In this document: positions 1 to 13,000 of the stretch, in pieces | Numbering within the stretch: position 1 is the stretch's first letter | Layout of the letters: each line of letters opens with the position of its first letter | From: Triplophysa rosa | Taxonomy: Eukaryota > Chordata > Actinopteri > Cypriniformes > Nemacheilidae | DNA: 64,000 nt | Direction of reading: 5' to 3' | Assembly: GCF_024868665.1 (NCBI RefSeq) | Contig: NC_079898.1 | Coordinates: forward strand, 24,788,367 to 24,852,366 | Translations under genes and position numbers: made by a program | The notes under the pieces: generated by a model | What the model was told of the DNA's origin: nothing | The model's database searches: none | What the model saw: only the letters and a program-made list of their open reading frames with translations

Positions 1-859
1 GACTTCATAACAAATGAATTAGCGACTTAATACTCATTCGATATCCCAACTTGTGCATTCCAGATTTATTTATGATTTTTTTCATATGTCGTACTGTGAA
101 CCAAATATTGAGCAGGAATGTGTGTATGATACACAAAATATACAGTACATCAGAAGTACACTTTTTCTTTACCAAAGTGTTTTTATTCCTCGAAAAAAAC
201 AGAAACACAATGGCCAACTCAACCCAAGGGAGTTCAAGTTTTTAAAAACGAGATACAAATACAACTTTCACTAACATCAATGTAACTAAAGTAGCATTAT
301 AAGCTAAAGATAACGTGTGTATTTCTGTTTGTTTGACTGAAATACAGTGAACTGCACACAGAGATGGCAAATGTTGACTAAAATGGCACCTAGTTAGTCA
401 TTCTGGAGCACGCTTCATGCAGTTAGTCTAAAGCACACCTGAGATATTAAAAGCACTGGCCCAACCAGTGACACGAATTCGCCGTGTCAAGAATATCGGC
501 AAGTTCTTGGTATAGTGAAAAAATGGTTCTTTAGACTATAAAAAGGCATGAACGGACCGGTTCTTTAAGGAACCAAAAATGGTTCTGCTGTGAAAAACCT
601 TTTGTAGCACCATACGGACATACTTCTCTTTTCACAAATTCTGCTACCGGGTAATACATTAATATAATCAAACAAACATTCGTTCCTTTGATCAAAAATC
701 ATCATTTAAATACACCAGCTGTTGTATGTACCAACTCATCTGTACAAATGCACGAAGCTGCTGTAAAAGCCGATTCCCTAAGACGTCAATATGAATCAGG
801 ATGCATTCGATTCATTAAATATCACAGTTTAGACGTGTCAGCAGATGCTTTTCTGGACT
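1..859 (-). other. col6a4 3' UTR and flank
   Basis: Downstream of the collagen stop. Possible AATAAA signals on the minus strand are at 182-187 and 65-70; which one is used cannot be told. At about 520-600 there are GGTTCT/AACC palindromic fragments of the MITE type seen in full at 13931-14151. No other gene is visible. Confidence 0.4.
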
Positions 860-1023
860 CTATAGACAGCCAATCTCACAGTCCTTGCGAGTATTAAACC
901 TGTTGCCGTTCCCTTCGCAGCCGCCGTACCAGAAGCGAAGGCATTCACCGCTGTGGACGTTGAAGTACCACTTCACTGAATACTCCGAGCATCTTCCCGC
1001 ATCATAATCAAGCTGGCAAACGT
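860..1023 (-). CDS. col6a4: col6a4 last exon: Kunitz domain and stop
   Basis: Encodes a complete Kunitz fold with six cysteines in the standard spacing: VCQLDYDAGRCSEYSVKWYF, then SGEC, FWYGGC, KDC and IGC, then Leu and a TAG stop at 862-860. The residue after the second Cys (the P1 position of inhibitors) is Ser rather than Lys or Arg, so trypsin-type inhibition is unlikely. A C-terminal Kunitz domain is known in alpha-3(VI) and alpha-4(VI). Acceptor TTGTTTAG. Confidence 0.88.
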
Positions 1024-4000
1024 CTAAACAACAGACGGAAAACACACACATGCTTTCAACCAGTACAGAATCACAAGCTTTATGTCTATAGATATGAAAA
1101 AAAGAAAGAGTTGCATCACTTTAATGCGGCTGTTAAGTAAACGTGTTTATTATGTGCATTATCTGCCTCATATACCCTCGTTTGGATTGGGATCATCCTG
1201 TGGGTGATTTTCCAATTCTGTGGAAGAAATGAGAAGTCAAATGAAGCGAATCGTACACAATGAAGATGATTAAATTAACATACATTAAATGTTAATTGAG
1301 ACAAAATACAAAATTTGATATCATAATTAACACGAATACCTATGGATCCACACTCGCTGAAACAGATCAGAACACAGAAATGTGCTGTAATGTGAATTCA
1401 CCGTGTTTGATCTTGGGAGGCTCGGCTGGGTCCTCTTCGTGTTCCTCCGTGTGTTCTTCTGTAAAAGTGGAGTCGTTTAGATAGGATTCGGTGTATGCAT
1501 ATTCCTCTTCATCTTCCTCTTGAGCTTCTTCTGTTGGGGGAACGGTGAGCATGACCTCTCTGAAACACACACACAGAATTCATTTCAGTAGAAAGTACTG
1601 TTGGCATCGTATCTCGCAAACAAAAACATGCCCTCATACGCTGCACTTTATACGGCGCGTTTTATAGCACTGTCTAGACGATCTCTGGCGCTATTGCTCA
1701 TCTGAGATCAAGTTTTCCTAACTCAATATTCATTGAAATCCTAACAAGCATCCCTTAGGAAAATGAACCATGTTTTTTGGTGTATTGATTACTATTGTTT
1801 ACTAGAGTAACCATGCTTTGGTTTTTAAAAACCATGATTATTTTGTGGTAACCATGGTTTTATTACAGTGACCATGGAATCACATACAGAATAAAAGTTT
1901 GTGTTTACATAATATACGTCTGTGTACTGTGCATTATAATTCTGTATTTATAAACACGTACACGTTTAAATATTTAGGAAATATTTATATGTATTTATTT
2001 ATATTCATATACAATTTAAATCGTATATAAACATTTATTTACTTTTATTTTTGTTCAATATATACATGTATGTGTTTATAAATACAGAATTTTAATGCAC
2101 AGTACACAGACATATATCATGTAAACACAAACTTTTATTTTGGATGAGATTAACCCATGAACCACTTAACAGACCATAATTAATGTTTTTAACGTCTCCA
2201 TTTTGGCAAACGCAACCCCAAAATTACAAATGTCAACCGAGGTGGGCTTTCAAATCACATGTGGCGCTACAAGACACAATTCGATTCACGCAGATTTGTA
2301 AAACGCTTTACACACTGCATATTATTCCAAACTGCTAGGCCAGTGAAATTAAGCCAGAGCTTCACAGGCTATGACATCACCACCTACACAACCTTTGACT
2401 TTTTCCAGAAAGCCAGTGCACTGTTCAAGTCACCAAACAAAGGCATTTCTTTTAAATATCTGTTTGTTTGTTTTTGTTATTTCATTAAAGCACAAAACTG
2501 AAGAACCTTTGACGGTTCTACATGTTGTCAGATTGGCAGAAGAACAAAAACAAGACTGAGCTTGTTTAAAGATAGTTTAATATATAATATTAATATATAA
2601 ATGACTAACCTCTCCACGGATTGTCCAAACTCTACGGTTCTCGGCTGAAAAGCATCACATTCACGGGCCGGAGCATCAGATCGAGGAATGGGCTGTCCTG
2701 CACAACAACAGCACAAATACACAAAATTGAAGATTATGGGTTACATAAATACAGTATTACCCAAAAATAAAAACTCATAATTTATTCTCTCTCATGTGGT
2801 TGTAAACCTGTACGCGAGTCTTTCTTCAGTGTAACACAAAAGAAGATATTTTGAGAAATGTCTCGGTGGTTTTGTGTTCATACAATGGAAGTCAATGGGG
2901 TTCAGCGTTGTTTGGTTATCAACGTTCATCAAAATATCTCCCGTTGTGCTCTGCAGAAGAAAGAAACTCATACAGGTTTGAAATGCCAAGAGTCAATTCT
3001 GATGTTTATTTTTAGGTGAACTGTGTGTCTTTTCAAACAACGGACGAATGATGACATCAGAATATGGACGCTGCTTCTTCTTACTGTTCAGCAGGTGTAG
3101 AAAGGCGTTGATGAAGCGTCCGGCGTACTCTTGATCTCTCTGTCTGGCAGATCCCAGGAACACGAGCCTTTGCTCCAGAGGAAAGCTGGTGAGCTTCTCC
3201 ATCTGTCTCCAGTCGAACGTCTGTCCCGCCATGACGATAAACATAACAACATTCTGACACTTACACAGTTTAGACACATAGTCAAGCTGAGCTTTGTTCA
3301 AGTGCTCTTGGCCAAAGACGGCCACGATCATTTGCTTCTTCCGTGGTCTCTCGGCTTTCAGGAGAACGTTTGTGATCATCCATTCTAAAGCGAACTCGAC
3401 ACGGGACGCCCCGCCCGCTTGCTTCACCGTATCTGTAATGTGTCTCTTCATCACGCTGCGATCTTGAAATGTAGTGAAGCTGAACTCCTCGTGGATATAA
3501 GAGGAGCTGTATGTGGAGCTCTGTTGGTAGACGGACACTCTGGTTTTGCCGTCGGCGGCGCTCGGCTCGCTGCTCACGTCAACAGAATCCAACAGAGAAA
3601 GTGTGAGATCCTTCACGCTGAGATGCTGTTGAGGGTTCAGGTTATCAGAGGCGTCCATTAACACAGACAGATCCAAATCCATCCGCAGGGGTTCTGGATT
3701 CACATTAATGCCACAGGCTGGATCCGGGTTACAACGGTCTGAGGAGAGGGAATGAACATTGCTTTTAGGATTATTTGAGCTGCAATGTGTTAAAAAATCG
3801 CATCTCCTCATTGGAAGTGTCAGAGAGAGACTTGATTTACAACTGATTTCAATATAAGTTTGTTGATGAGGTAGCAATGCAATAGGGCTGTTAAACGATT
3901 AATCGTGATTAATCGCATGCAGAATATAAGTTTGTGTTTACATAATATATCTGTTAATATGCACAGTACACAGACATATATTATGTAAAAACACACTTTT

Positions 4001-7000
4001 ATTCCGGATGCGATTAATCACGATTAATCGTTTAACAGCCCGACAATGCAATACTATAAATAGTATACAAATAAATACATTGTTTAAAATAGGCCACTGT
4101 ATTAAGATTAAACTATTTCTTAATACTTTTCAGTCTTGAATTTTTTTTATTTATTACCATTTTTATAACCATAGTTTTAATACGTATACCATGGTTGAAC
4201 TATGGTTACTGTAACAAAATCATACTTCATTTGTGGTTACTACGGTTTAACTATAGTAAGCATGTGTTTTGTTTTTATGTTTAGTAAAACCGTGGTACAT
4301 TTTCATAAGGGATATCAAGGCCTTGATTTTTAAACATAGTAAGGAAAATTGTACAGCCAGTAAAAGAATACATATACTGTAAGACATTTAATATTAATAG
4401 AGGTCTTAAAAAAAACTTGTCACACAAACATATGCCTGAATAAAACCATTGACTATTTGAGTTTAAAAAAAACAGCACTCCAATATAACATGTTTTGATT
4501 AAATGCTTAAAAATGCATCTCTAGAAAAAATTGGAGACCACTTTTGAATTATTTTCATTCTTTCTGGATTTAACATTTTTGGGTATTTACGTCAAATGAC
4601 ATTTTTTTGTTTCATTCTGTGACCTACTGAACTACATTCTATATTTTCTGGCAATAAGTGCAAATGTAAGTGCAAACTGGTCAAAATAACAAAAAAAGGG
4701 TTTTCAGACATCAAGAAATCAAGTTTAAGGTTAAAACAAGTGTATTCATTTTCAAACAAAACAACAGTAATTATTTTGCATGCATTTAAATGCATTTCAC
4801 AGGTTTAATGTGCCTTGGCTCTCAGTCTTTTACATTGCTGTTGGGTTTCTGCTTTTGTTAAAATTCAACAAACATTGGAATGAAACAATAAATGTAAAAA
4901 TGCTAAGTAAATGCAAATGTGTAGTGCTTTCTTCATTTTTCCAAAGCTGTATATATTGACGTGTTTGCACCGGAGCTTACCGAAACAAATGACGCACTGT
5001 TTAATACGACTGACTCCCTCTCCATCAACCACGATGAAGCTTCTCGTGTCATCAACCTGAAACAAACATTCCAGAGTTCATGAGTCCACAAATACAGTAT
5101 TCATTTAAAACACAGAGTCTCCAGAGTTACCTGAACAGCCAGCTGCACATCATTGGCCGGGCGTAAGGCCACGACTCCGAGACCGATGTCCGCAGCCTTG
5201 AACTCCAGCATGGCTGTTTTAATGCTGGACGCATCTTCCGACAGCCCGTTCGTGAAGAACACGGCCACTTTTCTCATGAGCTGTCCCTCTCGAACGCGTT
5301 TGAAGACGTTCCGCGCCACGAAGCGCATGGCCTGTCCGATTTCTCTGGTTTTCGTGGTTCTCTCCGGAGGAATACTGCTCAAGGCCTCCAGCAGGAGTTT
5401 CTTCTGATGGTGATCTGAGAAGCGGATCAGGTACTTGGACTCGCTGCTGTAGGAGATCACGGACACGCGAGCCCCCCACGGACAGGTGGTCTCAGCAATG
5501 GAAATGTTCTCCAGTAAGGAGAGGGCGGCGGATCGCATCTGCTCGAAGACCTGAGCGGTGACGCCGGCCGACATGTCCAGAGCGATCACCAGTTCTGTGG
5601 GGTACGCTGGACACTGACCTCTGTTAGCTGAAAACAACAAAGACATAAAAATTAGGGCTGTCAAACGATTAATCGCATCTAGAATAAAAGTCTGTGTTTA
5701 CATAATGTATGTCTGTGTACTGTGTATATTTATTTTGTATTAATAAACACAAACATGTACAGTATATTATAGAAAATGTTAACATTTATTTATATTTGCC
5801 AATAATTTTAATGATATGTAAATGTTTATTAATATTAATATTTTATTTTTTCTTAAATAAATGCGTATGTTTTTATAAATACCAAATTAATATGCACAGT
5901 ACACAGACATACAGTATGTAAACCCAAACTTTTATTCTGGATGCGATTAATCGTGATTAATCGTTTGACTGCCCTAATAAAAATACATACCTGAAGGCTC
6001 TTATTTTGTTTAACTTCAAAGAAAATGTAAAATACCAAACACCTACACGGTTAAATACTGTAGTACACTATTATAGTATACTATATAGTACTTTGTATTT
6101 ACTATAGTAAACATTTTGTATTAACCATAGTAAACTGATAAACTGTACTTCAGATAATCTATATTAAGAACTATAATATCTCAGCATTTAACTAGTTAAG
6201 CAAATATTAAAGTATACCACACAGTATTTTTTAATCATGTGGGACCATTCACATATGCGGTGAGGTGACAGACTTTCAGTTTAATTTTTAAGGTCACGAA
6301 AGCCTTTATTCTAGATAAGTGATATTGGTGAATGAGGCATAAAAAAGTAGTTCCACACCTGTACAGCAAGCTGTTGAGATGAAAGACAGAAAAAAGATTC
6401 AACGTCAAAACAGAAGTTTCTACAGTCATTTTATCTTGAATCATATTGTACTGTATATCTAAACTCACCACAGTTGTTGCGGATGTACTCGACCAGTTCA
6501 CATTCCTTAACATGGAGAAGCCGAAGAACAAGTTAAACATTTACAGCCCTTGAGTAGTTCATTACTGTATAAATATGACATTATAGTTATGAATATATAG
6601 TAATGTGTACTTACAGGCATTACACTGGCTCCAGGCGATCCTCTATTGCCCTAAAAAAACAAAAACAACAAAATCTCAATACAAATCTGCACCTTCCTCA
6701 TTTTCAATGTTTTGTTGCTGTGTAGAATTCAATTCAAATCAGTGAATAATGATATGGACTGTACGGTTAATCAAAAGAACACCTGATTTACCCAAGCCCG
6801 TGAGGGTTTAATAATACTGTATAACAAATCAATAAAAATAATATTGCATTTTAAATCAGAAAAATGACAATGGTTGTCAAAAGTGCCCCAGAACTATTTG
6901 CTGTCCTACATTCTTCAAAATATCTTCTTTTGTGTTTAACAGAATTATTTTTTACAGATTTGGAACCACTTAAATGATGACAGAATTCTTATTTTTGGGT

Positions 7001-10000
7001 GAAGTATCACTTTAAATCCTGTAAATTTCTGATCCTGTATATCAGCATAGCAGTGATGAATTTATGAACTACTTCACATATAAAATCCAAGATAATAGAG
7101 AAAAAATTATAACAATGCAATCAGAAGTGAAACCCGCTGAACAAACTAACTACAGCGCCCTTAAGGAGAAAATGCAATTATTTTATACCGTAGATCAAGA
7201 TGAGCTGTCTAAAATTATTAGATCATCTAAATCAACAACATGCATACTAGACCCTATACCTACAAATCTACTGAAAGAGATGCTCCCAGAAATTATAGAT
7301 CCTCTTCTTGGTATTATTAACTCATCTCTGACATTAGGACATGTGCCTAAAGCATATAAGGTGGCTGTTATAAGGCCCCTTGTCAAAAAACCCCAACTCG
7401 ACCCTAGAGAACTAAGGAACTACAGGCCTATATCGAATCTACCTTTCATATCTAAAATTCTGGAAAAAGTAGTTTCAACTCAATTATGCTCCTTCCTCCA
7501 AAGGAATGACATCAATGAAGAATTCCAGTCTGGATTTAGAGCATGTCACAGTACAGAGACTGCTTTGATCAGAGTTACAAATGATCTGCTATTGGCGTCT
7601 GACCGAGGTTGTATCTCGTTATTGGTGCTGCTAGACCTTAGTGCTGCATTCGATACCATTGACCACAGCACACTCCTACATAGACTCGAAAATTATGTCG
7701 GCATTAAGGGAATAGCTTTGAAATGGTTTAAATCTTATTTATCCGACCGTTTTCAATTTGTAGCAATAAACAATGAGGTGTCACGCAAATCGCAAGTCCA
7801 GTACGGTGTACCACAGGGCTCAGTCTTAGGGCCTCTGCTCTTCGCATTATACATGCTACCTCTAGGAGATATAATAAAGCGACACGGAGTTAGCTTTCAC
7901 TGTTATGCTGATGATACTCAACTTTATATTTCCTCGAAGCCTCATGAAACACAGCAGTTCCATCGAATAATGGAATGCATAGTCGATATAAAAAACTGGA
8001 TGAGTAACAACTTTTTATTACTGAACTCGGACAAAACGGAAGTGTTACTTATTGGACCGAAAACTGCTATAAGTAACAACCAAGAATACTGTTTAACTAT
8101 TGACGGATGTTCCATAAAACCCTCGTCGTCAGCAAAGAATCTTGGCGTTCTATTCGATAGTAATCTGTCATTTGAGAGCCACGTCGCCAACACCTGTAAA
8201 ATTGCGTTTTTCCATTTTAAGAATATATCTAAACTACGTCATATGCTGTCAATCTCAGATGCAGAGAAGTTAATTCATGCATTCATGACATCAAGACTAG
8301 ATTACTGTAATGCACTGTTAGGTGGTTGCCCTGCAGGCTTATTACAAAAACTCCAATTGGTCCAAAACGCGGCAGCTCGAGTTCTTACACGTACAAAAAA
8401 GTATGAACATATTAGCCCGGTTCTGTCAACCTTGCACTGGTTACCTATAAAGCATCGCGTTAACTTTAAAATCTTGCTTATTACCTATAAAGCCTTACAT
8501 GGTTTAGCTCCTCAGTACTTGAATGAACTCCTTTTGTATTACAGTCCTTCACGTGCATTACGCTCTCAGGCGTCCTGTCAGTTGGTAATACCTAGAATTT
8601 CAAAATCAAGTGCAGGTGGTAGATCCTTTTCCTATCTAGCGCCTAAACTTTGGAATAGTCTTCCCTGCACTGTCCGGGAGGCAGACACACTCTGTCAGTT
8701 TAAATCTAGACTAAAGACGCATCTTTTTAATCTTGCATACACTACTCTTCCATAATATAAATCTTCAGAGGGTTTAGGCTGCATTAGTTAGATCAACCGG
8801 AACCAAAAACACAACTGATGTACTTGTTGCATCAAAGAGTACAGAACAGTACTCTACTCTCAGCCAGTCTTGTCTCATTGTTCCAAGGTTACCACAGCGA
8901 GCAGGATGCAGTTCATGGCCTGACCTGATGGTAGAGCGGAGAATGGGAAGTGGGGACCTGACAAGAGCTGAGATGATAGAGCTGGATAAAGAAGGACGCG
9001 GTCTCTTGACATGTCTTCACCACAAAACTTCAAATGCTATTAGATTATTAATGATAATCTTAAACTATAATTTATTTTATTATTAAGTTTATTTATTTTA
9101 TTTAGCCTTGTTGTGCAAGTTCTCTGGAGCTTGTGCAGAGGCAGCAGCTTTTGCCAGAGGGGAACTGGAATCCCCTGGTTGGGCCTGGGTTCTCCTGAGG
9201 TTTTTTTTCTCGATTAGAGTTTTGGGTTCCTCGCCACCGTTTGCATACTGTTTTTGCACTATCTGCCTGACCGGGGGGGCTGCTTTAGAATTTTAAAGTT
9301 TTACTTAATTAATATTGCATATAGGAATTTATTATCTGTTATATTTGACCTGTGCTTCTCTCTCCTTTATCCTAAATGTGTGCTCTCACTGAGCGTGTGT
9401 GTGTGTGTGCGTACTTGTCTGTGTACGTACGTGTGTGTGTGTTGTGTGTGTGTGCGTGCGCATCCGTGTGTGTGTCTCTGTGTGTTGGTGCGTGTGCGTG
9501 TTGTGTGTGTGGAGTGTTTTGTGTGTGGGTGTGTCTGTCTTCTGTTTTCAACCTTTTCTTGTTTTTGCAGGTACAACTTTGATTGTTTTGCTTGTAGTCA
9601 ATGTGTCTCATGTGCAGCTGCTTTGTAACAATGAAAATTGTAAAAGCGCTATATAAATAAAGTTGAGTTGAGTTAAATGAGATCATCTTTGTATTCATCA
9701 AAATGACTGACCCTGTGTCCATCCATGCCTCTTTCCCCGGGATCACCTGGAATACCTGAAGCACCAGCGTTCCCCTGATCAACAGATATATATCATCATC
9801 ATCAATACGTTTCAAACATAGAGAAGCAACACTAAAGTGAAAGAATGTGAATTCATATCATTTACAATCACACATAACATCATTTTTTGATAGATAATAT
9901 TTTTAAAGGGGAAATAAATATGAAAAAGTCAACTTTGTCGTACAGGTGTTCCTCGGTAGCCTTTGTGTCCTTTACTTGCGCCGGATCCTTTGGCACCGTC

Positions 10001-13000
10001 CTCACCCTTATTATTATTAAAATATATCAATCATTAGTCCCGTTTATAACATGTCTACTAAACAACTATGATCTGTGTTTTAACAAACCTGTAAACCAGG
10101 GAGGCCGATGTATCCTGGCTTTCCCTACAAACACATTTAATTTGTATTTTAATGAAATAAAACCTCACCAAACGTCAAATGAATACAAGTGAAATAGTTC
10201 AAGCATTTGAAGAACATGAAATGAAACTCTCTGGAGCTGACATGTTCTCTTGTGTTATTAATGACGGGTACCTTGTTCCCTTTGGGTCCAGCCGGTCCAA
10301 ATCCATCTCTTCCATCCTGACCCTGTTTACATGAACACATGAAGCGAGAAGCTAAGGAACATAAAATCTGATGAAAACTCATTTTATCTTAAAGTCCCAG
10401 TGAAATTAAAAAATGACTATTCTTATTTTTTCATGAAATATTGCAGAGTTTAAAGTAAATAGCTTATCAGTGTGGGTCATTTTCTTTTTTAAATTCGTGT
10501 GCCCTCATAATATTCAGTTAAAATCTGAAAATGCACTTCCGCCCTGAAATGACTATCCATCTCAATTGACGTCACCTAGACGGCTTGGGCGGAGCATCCG
10601 TTAACTCCTCCTCTTCAACTGTCAGTCTGCTGCCAGCTTCATTTAAAAATCAATGCAACAGCTGTTTTTACACATCCAATCAATTCGCAGTGAAAAACGC
10701 AAGCCACGCCCACTAATTTTCTCCTTTGAAATTCTTTTTCACTCGGAAATGTGTCAGAATACGGAAGTAAAATGATCGCAACTACCGGTTCATGGGACCT
10801 TTAAAGCTTTACTGACCGGAGGTCCTTTGAATCCGTCTGGCCCCGGGTCTCCTTTGATCCCCATGTCACCGGGTACACCCTGAACACAGTAAGCACACAC
10901 GTGAAGCGTGAGTTCAGATGTGATTCACACACATTACGTGGCTGCAGTTTTACATCTGCAAAACAAGAGTCTTAAATACCCTCGACCCTCTGCGTCCCGG
11001 CTTTCCTTCAGACCCTTCAACTCCAGACGGGCCGGTCGGACCCTATGAGACGTCATCAGGCTGACATTAACACAACAACACATACAGTCTCCTTCATGGT
11101 TAATACATGGAAATTGAACATTGAAGAGAAGTGCATGCAGAGTGATACTGACACACCTGAACTCCAGGTACACCTGGTTCACCTCTGTCTCCTGTGGTCC
11201 CGACTCCACCAGCTGCTCCCTGAAGCAGACGACAAAAATAAAACGAAAACAATCCCCACAGAATCAAATATTATTCTGTGATGCGAAATCAGTGAAATCT
11301 GTGTGTTTGTATAAATGCCCTCACTGTTGGTCCAGGGTAACCCTGAGGTCCTCGCTGGCCCGGGTCACCTCTTTCATCTGATGTGACACCCTACAAACAC
11401 ACAAACACATTTATGCATTTGGCAGAAAGCATAGACTATCCAAAAGCAGAACAGAACAGATGTACTACTGTACATACCAGAAGTCCCGGCAGGCCTCGTC
11501 TCCCAGGAGCACCCTAAAAAAGATTTTCAAAAAGATAAAGAGAAGTTCCTTGACCAATTAATTTGATACATTTATTTTTGAAGTCATCCTCTTTTTTTAA
11601 ATGAGGCTATTTTGTAGACATCATCACGCAGTTGACACCAAAGGTCAGAAAAATGCCATTTAAACATTTCTAAACGTTTGATTTTATTCTGTAAATATCA
11701 AACAATTCCACCAGAAACGAGTAAGCTACTGAAGTACATGAGCATCACTCACAGGATCTCCGCTTTCGCCGTTGTCACCCGGGGGTCCGGGAAGCCCCTC
11801 GTCACCCTGACAACAGAACACAATGAGGTCACATTTACATCATCGACCAACTCCGATTCTAGCCCCCAAACTGTTTAACAAATCAAAACTATTACATGTT
11901 AATATCTCAGAATTGACTTTTTGATTTTTGTAATCATGATGCTTGTGTCGTATCTGCCTGTGAAACTAACCTTGTTTCTAATGACTGATGATTTTAATAT
12001 ATTTTACGTTGAAATGCTTACAGGCACAGACTGAACGCGTCTAAACTTTTGACCGGTGGTATTTAAAGCTGACTATGAAGCACTGTTGTCAGCCTGGTGC
12101 ATCTGTGGGCTGTTTAAGTAAACACGGTCATACGTAAACATAAGTAAATATTTGTGTATTAGGCCCTGCTGTGTAAACGTTAACGTCAGAAACATAAATG
12201 TGTGATAAATCCTAGTTTAGACCATCCTTCAGAACAGCTCTTGATCTCTCCATTCATCACCGGAAAAATGTTTGCATGACAGATTTTTCAGTTACGCGTT
12301 CACACAATCATACAGAAGGAATATAGTAACACAGCACGGGTCTAACGCAAACAAATCCTGTTAACATTTTCCAGAAGGCCTCTCACCGGGGGTCCCGCCT
12401 CCCCTCTCTCGCCCTTCAGACCTGGAGTTCTGTTGTGTAGTCCTGGTGAGCCCTGTAACGTAAACACAGATTCATATTCAGACCAAGAATCTGAAATCAT
12501 ATCAGGCTGTTTAGATTTCAGAAAGTGTGCTATAAACACACAGGACAGACTCACAGGATCTCCTCTCACACCACGATGTCCTTTGGGTCCAGGAGAGCCC
12601 TTAAAACCCTTCATACCCTACAACACAGAGAAGAAAAACACAAGCTGAATCAGACACATTTTCTTTATAGCGGTGTATGAAGGTTGAGCTGTTAAATGAA
12701 AACAACAGATGTGTGAAATTACAGCATCGCCTGGATCTCCTTCAGGTCCTGCAAGCCCCTGTAGACCAGTGTCACCCTGCACACACATGAAATATACAGG
12801 AGAGGTTTTTAATACACTTGTCATGCGTTCATGTCATTTACTGTACAGCCGCATAAAAAATGTAATTTCATTTAATCATCATTTCTAGATGTATTGTGGT
12901 CATTTCAGTGCAGTGTCTGTTGAATTTCAACAAAATCAAACCTCAGGAGAGACATAAAGTCATCCGACAGCAAATGTGAAAGACTGATAGCACGACAAGA

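Larger units (their letters stand above)
7040..9675 (+). mobile_element. L2-clade LINE, 5'-truncated, antisense in col6a4 intron
   Basis: A non-LTR retrotransposon fragment carrying an intact reverse transcriptase frame (7064-8755) and ending in GCGCTATATAAATAAAGTTG followed by TTGAG repeats, the 3' tail style of fish L2 elements. No apurinic endonuclease domain is found upstream, so the 5' end is missing. A GT-rich microsatellite (9391-9540) sits in the 3' UTR. The left boundary is approximate. Confidence 0.85.

Noticed and set aside
3131..3661. Two + strand frames over the C2 exon
   Set aside because: Antisense shadows of the collagen C2 vWA coding sequence.
9372..9815. His-Thr and Cys-Val rich frames on both strands
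   Set aside because: They arise from the GT-rich microsatellite in the L2 3' UTR; the true coding element there is the 63-nt collagen exon 9712-9774.
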